Shown: one piece after another, positions 1 to 6,842 of the stretch
Layout: each line of letters begins with the position of its first letter
How positions within the stretch are numbered: position 1 is the stretch's first letter
NCBI RefSeq assembly: GCF_009711475.1
Contig: NZ_SMMD01000756.1
Location: 1 to 7,341, forward strand
Length of the DNA stretch: 7,341 nt
Direction of reading: 5' to 3'
From: Fulvivirga aurantia
GTDB lineage: Bacteria; Bacteroidota; Bacteroidia; Cytophagales; Cyclobacteriaceae
Made by a program: the position numbers and the translations under genes
Notes under the pieces: generated by a model
What the model was told of the DNA's origin: nothing
Seen by the model: only the letters and a program-made list of their open reading frames with translations
Databases searched by the model: none

Positions 1-37
1 TACTCACTGCTTTTATAAAACCATAAAATCTATTACC

Positions 38-646
38 ATGCTAAAATCAAAATTATTACTAATTGCCTGTGTATTCGTGTTTTTCGCGGGAGCACCCAAA
101 GGCGGGTACCAGGTTGGCGACTCTGTTGATGACTTTGAGCTGAAAAGTGTAGAAGGCGAGATGGTCTCATTGGCCGATTATGAAGATGCAAAAGGATTTA
201 TCTTAATATTTGACTGCAACACCTGTCCTTACTCAAAGGCATATTTAGAAAGAATAAAGGAATTACATGCCAAATATGAATCTAAAGGCTATCCTGTAGT
301 AGCCATTCAGCCAAACGACCCAGGAAGATCACCGGGAGACTCTTTCGATGAGATGGTGTCGTATGCTAAAAAGAACAACTATAAGCATGCTTATCTGTAT
401 GATGATACCCAGGAAGTAGCTAAGAAGTTTGGTGCAACCAACACACCTCACGTTTATGTGCTTAATAAAGATGATGGTAATTTGGTTGTAAACTACATCG
501 GTGCCATCGATAACAATACCAGAAGTGCAGCAGATGCTGACAAAAAGTATGTAGAAGATGCTGTTGATGCTCTTCTAAAAGGTAAGAAACCAGAAGTTAC
601 TAAAACGAAAGCTATAGGCTGTACCATCAAGTGGAAAGCCGCTTAA
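38..646 (+). CDS. Exported thioredoxin-fold (redoxin/AhpC-TSA-like) protein with CxxC centre
   Basis: A 202-residue thioredoxin-fold protein, probably a periplasmic thiol-disulfide oxidoreductase or peroxiredoxin-like enzyme; substrate and partner are unknown. Residues 1-19 form a signal peptide (MLKSK, then a hydrophobic run ending FFAGA), with likely cleavage after Ala19. The mature part has the usual redoxin order: a 'VGDSVDDFELKSVEG' entry region (26-40), a beta strand leading to the active site FDCNTCPYSK (C60 and C63), a long insert with YDD, and the cis-proline loop NTPHVYVL (P137). A third cysteine, C195, sits in a C-terminal IGCTIKWK tail; I recall similar tails in relatives of this family. 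The two-cysteine centre favours a ResA/TlpA-like redox role over a classical one-cysteine peroxiredoxin. The start is supported because the signal peptide begins directly at this ATG. An intrinsic terminator follows 23 bases after the stop, so the gene ends its own transcript. Fold assignment is firm; physiological role is not. Confidence 0.88.
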   Translation: MLKSKLLLIACVFVFFAGAPKGGYQVGDSVDDFELKSVEGEMVSLADYEDAKGFILIFDCNTCPYSKAYLERIKELHAKYESKGYPVVAIQPNDPGRSPGDSFDEMVSYAKKNNYKHAYLYDDTQEVAKKFGATNTPHVYVLNKDDGNLVVNYIGAIDNNTRSAADADKKYVEDAVDALLKGKKPEVTKTKAIGCTIKWKAA

Positions 647-668
647 AAGACAACACATATATGTAATG

Positions 669-698
669 GAAATGCCTACCTATTTCGTAGGCATTTTT
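669..698 (+). terminator. Intrinsic (Rho-independent) terminator after the redoxin gene
   Basis: A perfect 10-base-pair stem, AAATGCCTAC (670-679) against GTAGGCATTT (687-696), encloses a 7-base loop. A G-U pair can extend it at 669/697. The 3' arm runs into TTTTT (694-698), the classical arrangement for termination on the + strand. It lies 23 bases after the upstream stop codon and 33 bases before the next start, so it separates the redoxin gene from the following block. Confidence 0.85.
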
Positions 699-730
699 CA
701 TTTACTTTTATATTGACTTATATTTAAACC

Positions 731-1243
731 ATGCCTCAATTTAACTTCGATTTACCAGAATTCTATCAGCGCTACGTAAATGCGGTTGAGCAAGATGACT
801 TAATTCCAGCACTCATTACAAGTGGTAATGAAACACTCGAACTCATCAGGTCTGTGCAAGAAACATCTGGCGCTTATGCATACGCAGAGGATAAATGGAC
901 AATCAAAGAAGTGATCGCCCATATGATCGATGCTGAAAGAGTGTTTGCCTACCGGGCGTTGTGGTTTGCGAGAAATGACAAAACTGACCTGCCTGGATTT
1001 AATGAGAATGACTGGGCAGTAGAATCAAATGCCAATAGCAGAAGATTATATAAAATCGCTGAAGAGTACGCCAATGTGCGTGCCGCTACTGTTGACCTTT
1101 TCAGCAGCTTCTCAGAAAACATGCTTAAGCGAGTAGGTACTGCAAATGGTCTTCAAATGTCTGCCGAATTGCTAGGTTTTATAATTGTGGGTCATGAAAC
1201 TCATCACCGCAAGGTGCTATTAGAGCGCTATCTTTCTAATTAA
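731..1243 (+). CDS. DinB/YfiT-like putative metal-dependent hydrolase
   Basis: A 170-residue cytosolic protein of the DinB/DinB_2 four-helix-bundle superfamily; no signal peptide or membrane segment is seen. Family members bind a divalent metal through three histidines. Here they are most likely H64 in the helix 'TIKEVIAHMIDAERVFAYR' (58-75) and H155 plus H159 in GHETHHRKVL (154-163), the usual HxxxH close to the C terminus. The segment 'LPGFNENDWAVESNANS' (87-103) is also typical of the group. Some relatives act as thiol-dependent transferases (bacillithiol or mycothiol type), but the reaction of this member cannot be told from sequence. The name DinB here is the Bacillus stress-protein family and is unrelated to DNA polymerase IV of E. 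coli. The next gene starts 26 bases downstream with no terminator between, so co-transcription is likely. Length is normal for the family and all expected histidines are present. Confidence 0.88.
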   Translation: MPQFNFDLPEFYQRYVNAVEQDDLIPALITSGNETLELIRSVQETSGAYAYAEDKWTIKEVIAHMIDAERVFAYRALWFARNDKTDLPGFNENDWAVESNANSRRLYKIAEEYANVRAATVDLFSSFSENMLKRVGTANGLQMSAELLGFIIVGHETHHRKVLLERYLSN

Positions 1244-1269
1244 TCCTAGAAGTTGTGTAATTTCCCAAA

Positions 1270-2553
1270 ATGAAAATTTTTTGGGGCTTAACCATTTTAT
1301 TAATTCTAAGTGCTTGCTCTTCCACACGTCAAATCTCACAGGATCTGGCAGCAATGGAGTCCACTTTTCAACATCACTCCGGGTTTGTGCTGTATGACCT
1401 GGAAGCTGATAAAAACATCTATCAACGAAACGCAGATAAGTATTTTACCCCAGCCTCAAACACCAAAATCTTAACTTTTTATACGGCTGTCAATATTATT
1501 GGAGACTCCATTCCGGCCTATTATTACTTAGAGACTAACGACTCCCTTGTAATCTGGGGTAGTGGAGATCCTTCTTTTTTGTATGGCAACTTACCTCAAG
1601 GTAAAATCAATAATCGCCTTCAAGAAATAGATAAGCCCATATACCTGTCCTTTTCAAACTTTGCCGACAACCATTTCGGGCCGGGTTGGGCCTGGGATGA
1701 TTATTTATATTCATTCTCAAGCGAGAAATCAGCTTTTCCTATTTATGGAAATTACATGACCATTCGAAAGCAAAAAAATACGCCTTATTTAAGTCTCGAT
1801 GTTGAGTACTTTAAGCCGAACTTCCAGCTGGGAGACTCAATCAGGAAAAGCCAGGTTACCAGGAGCTATGGAAACAATGAAATTGAATACGAGCCGGCAT
1901 TAAATACTGAGGCTTTCAAACGAGAGGTTCCTTTTCATGCTGATAATGAAACCATCGCGGCATTATTAGCTGACACGCTCAAGAAGCCGGTGAGTATAAC
2001 GAACCTCTCGCTTCCCAAAGACTACAAAGTGGCTTACAGCATGGCAACAGACAGTGTCTACAAAGTAATGATGCAAGACAGTGACAACTTCATAGCTGAA
2101 CAATTGCTTCTCGTCTGCTCTGGCATTATTAGCGACTCACTTAAAGTAAAAAAGGCTATAGAATGGGCTCAAGATTCTCTTTTATCAGAAAGCCCTGACC
2201 CATTTGTGTGGAAAGATGGATCTGGTTTGTCTCGATATAACCTCATGACTCCTCGGTCTGCGGTCTGGCTTTGGCATCAGTTATACAAGCAATTAGGTCA
2301 GGAAAGGCTTTTTGCACTAATCGCTGCTGGTGGATCTAATGGCACTCTCGAAAACTATTATAGATCGGAAGCGCCATTTATTTATGGTAAAACAGGCACG
2401 CTCAGCAATAATCACAGCCTTAGCGGGTTCTTAAAAGCAAAATCTGGCAAGATATTTATATTTAGCTTTATGAATAACAATTACCCTGGTGAATCCAGGC
2501 CTGTAAAAAAAGAAATGGAGCAATTGCTTCAAAAGATATACAATAACTATTGA
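1270..2553 (+). CDS. dacB: D-alanyl-D-alanine carboxypeptidase/endopeptidase, PBP4 (peptidase S13) type, lipoprotein
   Basis: A 427-residue penicillin-binding protein of the PBP4/DacB class, which removes the terminal D-Ala from, or cuts cross-links between, peptidoglycan stem peptides in the periplasm. All three serine-acyltransferase motifs are present: SxxK as SNTK (S63-K66, in TPASNTKIL), SxN as SDN (271-273, in QDSDNFIAEQLL) and KTG (374-376, in YGKTGTLSNNHSLSG). The WGSGDPSF segment after the first motif matches the GxGDP signature of S13 enzymes. The N terminus MKIFWGLTILLILSACSS is a type II signal peptide with lipobox LSAC, so the mature enzyme is predicted to be lipid-anchored at C16; this supports the chosen start. 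At 427 residues it is somewhat shorter than E. coli PBP4 (477), suggesting a reduced insert between the SxxK and SxN motifs. The stop is one base from the start of the NagZ-like gene, indicating translational coupling of two cell-wall enzymes. Confidence 0.92.
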   Translation: MKIFWGLTILLILSACSSTRQISQDLAAMESTFQHHSGFVLYDLEADKNIYQRNADKYFTPASNTKILTFYTAVNIIGDSIPAYYYLETNDSLVIWGSGDPSFLYGNLPQGKINNRLQEIDKPIYLSFSNFADNHFGPGWAWDDYLYSFSSEKSAFPIYGNYMTIRKQKNTPYLSLDVEYFKPNFQLGDSIRKSQVTRSYGNNEIEYEPALNTEAFKREVPFHADNETIAALLADTLKKPVSITNLSLPKDYKVAYSMATDSVYKVMMQDSDNFIAEQLLLVCSGIISDSLKVKKAIEWAQDSLLSESPDPFVWKDGSGLSRYNLMTPRSAVWLWHQLYKQLGQERLFALIAAGGSNGTLENYYRSEAPFIYGKTGTLSNNHSLSGFLKAKSGKIFIFSFMNNNYPGESRPVKKEMEQLLQKIYNNY

Positions 2554-2554
2554 T

Positions 2555-3625
2555 ATGATAAAAACTTTAACCGTTGCGCTTTCATTACTAACGACTGTCT
2601 GTTACGCGCAAACCGATAGCCTGGATATCAAAATTGGCCAAATGCTACTCGTAGGTATGAATGGGCAAGAGGTAGATGATCAGCTACTCAATAATGTAAA
2701 GAAAGGCCAGGTTGGAGGCGTAATATTTTTTGAAAAGAATATTACAAAAACTAATAGTTTCATTAATCTCAAGCGCGCTACGTGGACATTGCAAAAAGCT
2801 GCCCCCACACCATTATTCGTAGCCATCGATCAGGAAGGAGGAACGGTTAATCGGCTCAAAGAAAAATATAGCTTTCCTAAGTCTGTAACTGCAGAATATC
2901 TTGGCGAAACCAACTCATTGGATTCTACTAAATTCTATGCCGAAATAACCGCAAGCACGTTATCGGGCCTTGGTTTTAATGTGAATTTTGCACCAGTCGT
3001 AGACCTGTCAATAAATAAAGACAATCCTGTAATTGCAAAATATGGTAGATCGTTTTCTGATGATCCTTCCCAGGTCGTTAAACATGCATCAGAAGTGATT
3101 GATGCACACCGAGCTTATAATGTAATCACAGTTTTAAAACATTTTCCAGGTCATGGAAGCTCTTTATCTGATACACACCTTGGCATTGCCGATGTAACTG
3201 ATTATTGGCAAAAAGAGGAGCTCTCACCATACATAGGCTTACTGGATGCCGAAAAAGTAGATGCGGTCATGACTGCGCACATAGTAAATAAACAACTGGA
3301 GCCAGCAGGTCTGCCAGGTACGCTTTCCAGAAAAATAATGACAGGCATTCTAAGAGATAGTCTTGGTCATCGTGGTGTAATTTTCTCTGACGATATGCAA
3401 ATGCATGCTATAGAAAAGCATTTTGGTCTAGAAAATGCCTTGTTACTGGCTATCGATGCCGGTGTTGATGTATTGATTTTTTCTAATAACATACAAAATA
3501 GCGAAGTACGCACTGTTGATACCGTGCATAGCATTATTAGAAAGCTCGTAAAAGAGGGTAAGCTCACTGAGCAAAGAATTAATGAATCTTATGAGCGTAT
3601 TCTTAAGCTAAAAAGTCGTCTTTAG
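2555..3625 (+). CDS. nagZ: Exported NagZ-like beta-N-acetylglucosaminidase (glycoside hydrolase family 3, N-terminal domain only)
   Basis: A 356-residue family GH3 enzyme, expected to release N-acetylglucosamine from the GlcNAc-MurNAc (or anhydroMurNAc) units of peptidoglycan fragments. The barrel shows IDQEGG (91-96), FAPVVDL, YGRSFSDDP, and the NagZ signature KHFPGHG (195-201) followed by SDTHLGI, whose D206-x-H208 pair matches the Asp-His general acid/base dyad peculiar to NagZ enzymes. The nucleophile is most likely D279 in VIFSDDMQM. There is no second GH3 domain, and the length is normal for a single-domain NagZ. Residues 1-18 (MIKTLTVALSLLTTVCYA) look like a type I signal peptide cleaved before Gln19, so the enzyme is probably periplasmic, unlike the cytosolic NagZ of E. 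coli; the cysteine at 16 lacks a good lipobox. The start follows the upstream stop by one base and the ATP-grasp gene begins three bases downstream, so the three genes are likely translated from one mRNA. Confidence 0.9.
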   Translation: MIKTLTVALSLLTTVCYAQTDSLDIKIGQMLLVGMNGQEVDDQLLNNVKKGQVGGVIFFEKNITKTNSFINLKRATWTLQKAAPTPLFVAIDQEGGTVNRLKEKYSFPKSVTAEYLGETNSLDSTKFYAEITASTLSGLGFNVNFAPVVDLSINKDNPVIAKYGRSFSDDPSQVVKHASEVIDAHRAYNVITVLKHFPGHGSSLSDTHLGIADVTDYWQKEELSPYIGLLDAEKVDAVMTAHIVNKQLEPAGLPGTLSRKIMTGILRDSLGHRGVIFSDDMQMHAIEKHFGLENALLLAIDAGVDVLIFSNNIQNSEVRTVDTVHSIIRKLVKEGKLTEQRINESYERILKLKSRL

Positions 3626-3628
3626 GCT

Positions 3629-4528
3629 ATGACAAAGTACGATGTCACAATTCTTACCACCCAGGCCTATATAAACCCTCCCGAGGTTGACGATTATATC
3701 AACAATGTACTAACAGAGGATCGATTGGTTAAAGAAGCCCTCGAAGCAAAAGGGCTACGCGTTACTCGTGTAAGCTGGGATGATCCCGATTTTGACTGGT
3801 CAGGCACCCGATCTGTTTTATTCCGTACGATTTGGGACTATTTCGAAAGGTATAACGAGTTTGAGCCGTGGCTGAAGAGGATAAGTACTTTGACTAAAAC
3901 AATTAATCCCATCGAGCTTATTTGGTGGAATATCGACAAGCACTACCTTCTCGACCTTGAGCAATGGGGTGTAAATATAGTGCCAACTCTTTATATCACT
4001 AAGGGCAGCAAAGAACCTTTAGCAGAATTGATCTCAAAGAGCGGCTGGCAAAATGTAATTCTCAAGCCTGCTATTTCTGGAACGGCCCGCCACACCTATA
4101 GGATTAACGCGAGTAAAGTAAGTGCCTACACTGAGCTATACGGCCAATTAATCGCCAATGAGTCAATGATGTTGCAGCCGTTTATAAAGAATATTCTTTC
4201 AGAAGGAGAGGTTTCTCATATGGTATTCAATGGAAAATATAGTCACTCAGTATTGAAGCGAGCTGCTGAAGGAGACTTTAGAGTTCAAGACGATTTTGGT
4301 GGAAGCGTTTTTGAATATGAGGCTTCTCAGGAAGAAATTGATTTCGCAGAAGGTGTTATTGACAAATGTAAATTGAAGCCTGTCTATGCAAGAGTTGATG
4401 TGGTGAGAGATAATAATAATCAATTAGCTGTGGCAGAGTTAGAAGCGATCGAGCCGGAGTTATGGTTTAGAATGTGTCCTACCGCAGCTCAATCATTAGC
4501 TACGGGTGTTTGTGATTTTCTTGATTAA
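3629..4528 (+). CDS. ATP-grasp ligase of unknown substrate (RimK/glutathione-synthetase-like, DcsG-related family)
   Basis: A 299-residue cytosolic ATP-grasp protein without signal peptide. Proteins of this fold join a carboxylate to an amine or similar nucleophile through an acyl-phosphate, using ATP. Visible landmarks: a pre-grasp domain with the family-typical SWDDPDFDWSG (49-59) and RTIWDY (66-71); RWN-like 'WWNIDKHYLLDLEQWGV' (99-115); the ATP-binding lysine K146 in VILKPAISGTARHT; hinge residues LQPFI (182-186); HSVLKR (206-211) and GDFRVQDDFGG (215-225); and the metal-binding end ARVDVV (D257) with VAELEAIEPELWF (E270, E272, E275). This is the widespread family often annotated as DcsG-like after the D-cycloserine enzyme, but nothing nearby suggests cycloserine synthesis. 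The start is three bases after the NagZ-like gene's stop. Placement behind two cell-wall enzymes could hint at a role with peptides or amino acids, but that is inference. No clear terminator follows. Confidence 0.85.
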   Translation: MTKYDVTILTTQAYINPPEVDDYINNVLTEDRLVKEALEAKGLRVTRVSWDDPDFDWSGTRSVLFRTIWDYFERYNEFEPWLKRISTLTKTINPIELIWWNIDKHYLLDLEQWGVNIVPTLYITKGSKEPLAELISKSGWQNVILKPAISGTARHTYRINASKVSAYTELYGQLIANESMMLQPFIKNILSEGEVSHMVFNGKYSHSVLKRAAEGDFRVQDDFGGSVFEYEASQEEIDFAEGVIDKCKLKPVYARVDVVRDNNNQLAVAELEAIEPELWFRMCPTAAQSLATGVCDFLD

Positions 4529-4592
4529 ATTGCTTTAACGCAAAGTAAACTCTCTATGTGTTTGTTGTTATCTAAATGCTCAGGCTAGTATC

Positions 4593-4623
4593 TTGATTAT
4601 TAATAGTGCCTTCTTTATTTATG
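4593..4623 (+). promoter_or_regulatory. Candidate Bacteroidota-type promoter upstream of hutG
   Basis: In the 137-base gap before hutG, TTG at 4593-4595 is followed after 20 bases by TATTTATG (4616-4623), which fits five of the six fixed positions of the Bacteroidota -7 element TAnnTTTG with acceptable spacing to a -33 TTG. Initiation would fall roughly 35-40 bases before the hutG start. A single mismatch in an AT-rich stretch makes chance occurrence quite possible. The rest of the gap shows no other recognisable operator, riboswitch or convincing hairpin. Confidence 0.3.
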
Positions 4624-4665
4624 TAGAGACAAGAATATTTGACCAAAAAATAAGCAAGTAAAATC

Positions 4666-5469
4666 ATGGAACCCTATCATATCATAAAGCCTTCGGGCAA
4701 AAAGGTACCAATACTAATTAGTAGTCCTCACAGTGGCACAGCATTCCCCGATGAATTGAAGGAGCATTACGACCAGGAAAAAATACAGGCTCCTGAGGAT
4801 ACTGACTGGTTTATCGACAAGCTGTATGATTTTGCTCCTGAAATGGGTATAACCATGATCACTGCAAAATATAGCCGTTGGGTCATCGATCTTAACCGTG
4901 ACCCAGAAAGCAGACCCTTGTATGATGATGGTAGAATCATCACCGATTTATGCCCTACCATGAGTTTTTCTGGTAATCCTATCTACAATGAAGATGATCT
5001 GCCAGATCGGGAAGAAATTGAGAGGAGAATCAACACGTATTATTGGCCTTACTATAGAAAAATAGAGATCCTGCTCAAGGAGCTCAAAGAGGAGTTTGGT
5101 CAGGTATTATTTTGGGACGCACATAGCATTAAACAGTATGTACCTACGATCCGTGAGGAGGTTTTTCCAGATTTGATTTTAGGGGATAACAATGAAAAGA
5201 CAGCCTCTCCTGAACTGATCAAAGCAGCACTTGAAACACTTGAAGACAGTCGATTAAAAGTTAATCACAACGACCCGTTTAAAGGAGGCCATCTAACACG
5301 TTATTTTGGTAAACCAGATCAAAATCAGCATGCGTTGCAATTAGAAATGACAAAAATTAACTACATGGACAACGCTGAAAAAAATTATCATGGTGAGCGT
5401 GCCGACATCGTAAGGTCCATTCTAAAAAGTACTTTTGAGTCATTGATCAAAACACTATCAACTAAATGA
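4666..5469 (+). CDS. hutG: N-formylglutamate deformylase (N-formylglutamate amidohydrolase)
   Basis: A 267-residue cytosolic enzyme of the FGase family that hydrolyses N-formyl-L-glutamate to L-glutamate and formate, the last step of the five-step histidine degradation route. Family motifs in order: ILISSPHSG (16-24, H22), EDTDWFIDKLYD (44-55), 'SRWVIDLNRDPESRPLY' (70-86, with R71 and R78), LFWDAHSI (148-155, D151 and H153), FKGGHLTRYFG (205-215, H209) and ALQLEM (223-228, E227). Length is normal for HutG and all the expected acidic and histidine residues are present. FGase-fold proteins are also found outside histidine metabolism, but the next gene overlaps this one by four bases and encodes HutF, whose product is exactly this enzyme's substrate, so the HutG assignment is strong. 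The start ATG has an A-rich leader with no Shine-Dalgarno sequence. This gene likely heads the second transcription unit. Confidence 0.93.
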   Translation: MEPYHIIKPSGKKVPILISSPHSGTAFPDELKEHYDQEKIQAPEDTDWFIDKLYDFAPEMGITMITAKYSRWVIDLNRDPESRPLYDDGRIITDLCPTMSFSGNPIYNEDDLPDREEIERRINTYYWPYYRKIEILLKELKEEFGQVLFWDAHSIKQYVPTIREEVFPDLILGDNNEKTASPELIKAALETLEDSRLKVNHNDPFKGGHLTRYFGKPDQNQHALQLEMTKINYMDNAEKNYHGERADIVRSILKSTFESLIKTLSTK

Positions 5470-6842
5470 AGAAGCTCTTTTTTAAAAAAATACTAATAAA
5501 CGAAGGTTGGCAGAATGATGCCATGATCGAGCTTAATGAAAATGGTCTGATTTCAAACATTGAGTTTAATCAAGAGGCTGCAAATGATGTTGAGATTGTT
5601 AATGGCTTTGCAATTCCCGGTTTTCAAAATGCGCATTCTCACGCCTTCCAGTATGCGATGGCAGGGGTGGCTGAGCGTCATGAGCATGCTTCAAATGATG
5701 ATTTCTGGGCCTGGAGAGAGACCATGTATCAGATTGCACTTACCATGTCTCCCGATGATCTCGAAAATGTGGCAACGATGCTTTATACCGAAATGCTGCG
5801 CCATGGATACACGCATGTGGCTGAGTTTCATTATTTACATCATGACAAAAATGGTAAGTGTTATGAAAATATAGCTGAGCATGGGGCTCGTTTAGTTGCT
5901 GCTGCAGAAAAAGCAGGTATCAAGATTACTCTAGTGCCGATGTTTTATCAAAAAGGCGGCTTCGGCATGGAAGCGCAACCCAGACAAAAGCGTTTCATTT
6001 CCCCGACTAGTCAAGATTATTTTAAGTTATTGGAGGCCTCAAAGGCTGTTTGCTCTAATAGTGATCACGCCACAATCGGTTGGGGCATTCATTCGCTTAG
6101 GGCTGTAGAGCCGGGGATAATTAAAGAAACTATTGAATCAGCCCCTCAAAATTTACCTTTCCATATTCATATCTCCGAGCAGAAAAAAGAAGTACTCGAT
6201 GCACAGGAATATTTGAGAATGAGACCCGTGGAGTGGCTACTAGCCAACACGCCAGTTAATGAAAATTTTCACCTGGTTCACGCCACGCATCTTTCTTTTA
6301 AGGAGATACAGGATTTGGCCTCCTCACACGCTCATGTTGTACTGTGCCCTTCAACTGAAGGTAATTTAGGTGATGGTATATTCCCTTTGCGTACTTACCA
6401 AAATTTGGGTGGCAAATGGTCGATTGGGACAGACTCTCATGTTGGGCTCAATCCGCTGGAGGAGTTAAGGTTGCTAGATTATGGCCAACGTCTTACCACC
6501 CACGGCCGTAATACTTTCGTATCTGAGCAAGAGTCTGATAGTGGCACATACGGCCTAAATCAGGCGCTGCTTTCCGGTCGAAAAGCAATGGGTAACTCTT
6601 GCAAGCAATATTTTGGAGTAGGTCAGCCTTTTGATGCGGTGGTTTATAACGCTGATTTTCCTTTGTTTTCAACCTCCTCAAACAAAACCCTCACCTCCAC
6701 AATTGTTTATTCTGGTGATGCAAGTGCTACCCTGGGCACCATCGTTAATGGAGATTGGGTTATAAAAAACCACATGCACGAGCAATTTGAGGAAATATCT
6801 AAAAAGTTTAAAGAGACCATAAAACAACTAAACATACGATGA
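5466..6842 (+). CDS. hutF: Formimidoylglutamate deiminase
   Basis: A 458-residue cytosolic enzyme of the amidohydrolase superfamily that converts N-formimino-L-glutamate to N-formyl-L-glutamate and ammonia. The metal site is intact: HSH (H57, H59, in PGFQNAHSHAFQ), H235 in HIHISEQ, and D323 in IGTDSHVGLNP. Putative catalytic residues are E238 in the same HISEQ stretch and H272 in LVHATHLS. GIHSLRAV (H209, R212) and WAWRET (R84) match positions that, from memory of the characterised Pseudomonas HutF, hold the substrate's carboxylates; the spacing of all these residues agrees with that enzyme at a constant offset of about three. This separates HutF from the related guanine and cytosine deaminases. 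Length is normal for the family. The start overlaps the hutG stop as ATGA, and the stop overlaps the ytoQ start in the same way, so all three genes are probably translationally coupled. Confidence 0.95.
   Translation: MKKLFFKKILINEGWQNDAMIELNENGLISNIEFNQEAANDVEIVNGFAIPGFQNAHSHAFQYAMAGVAERHEHASNDDFWAWRETMYQIALTMSPDDLENVATMLYTEMLRHGYTHVAEFHYLHHDKNGKCYENIAEHGARLVAAAEKAGIKITLVPMFYQKGGFGMEAQPRQKRFISPTSQDYFKLLEASKAVCSNSDHATIGWGIHSLRAVEPGIIKETIESAPQNLPFHIHISEQKKEVLDAQEYLRMRPVEWLLANTPVNENFHLVHATHLSFKEIQDLASSHAHVVLCPSTEGNLGDGIFPLRTYQNLGGKWSIGTDSHVGLNPLEELRLLDYGQRLTTHGRNTFVSEQESDSGTYGLNQALLSGRKAMGNSCKQYFGVGQPFDAVVYNADFPLFSTSSNKTLTSTIVYSGDASATLGTIVNGDWVIKNHMHEQFEEISKKFKETIKQLNIR

Noticed and set aside
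38..100. Possible lipobox LIAC at residues 8-11 of the redoxin
   Set aside because: The signal peptide would be only ten residues and the cysteine is followed by more hydrophobic residues, so it is better read as the middle of a type I signal peptide.
719..726. TATATTTA just before the DinB-family gene as a -7 promoter element
   Set aside because: There is no TTG at suitable spacing upstream, and it would leave almost no leader before the ATG at 731.
731..1243. Reading the DinB-family protein as a DNA repair polymerase or SOS gene
   Set aside because: The protein is the small histidine-coordinated four-helix family; the shared name with E. coli DNA polymerase IV is historical only.
1921..2010. 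A perfect 10-base inverted repeat (CGAGAGGTTC at 1921-1930 and its complement at 2001-2010)
   Set aside because: It lies inside dacB with a 70-base spacer. About one such match is expected by chance in a window of this size, and coding constraint explains both arms.
3367..3567. A 66-codon minus-strand open frame within the nagZ-like gene
   Set aside because: It is antisense to the conserved catalytic region of the NagZ-like protein, has no family resemblance, and has no start signal of its own.
3629..4528. Naming the ATP-grasp gene dcsG and inferring D-cycloserine synthesis
   Set aside because: Only general family similarity is visible, and none of the other cycloserine pathway genes is present; the neighbours are cell-wall and histidine-degradation genes.
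4767..4961. A 64-codon minus-strand open frame within hutG
   Set aside because: It is antisense to conserved hutG motifs and looks like a chance shadow.
5560..5874. A 104-codon open frame on the + strand inside hutF
   Set aside because: It lies wholly within the well-supported hutF frame, is rich in Met and Arg as out-of-frame reading often is, and shows no recognisable domain.
6493..6681. A 62-codon minus-strand open frame within hutF
   Set aside because: It is antisense to hutF, has no recognisable motif and is likely chance.
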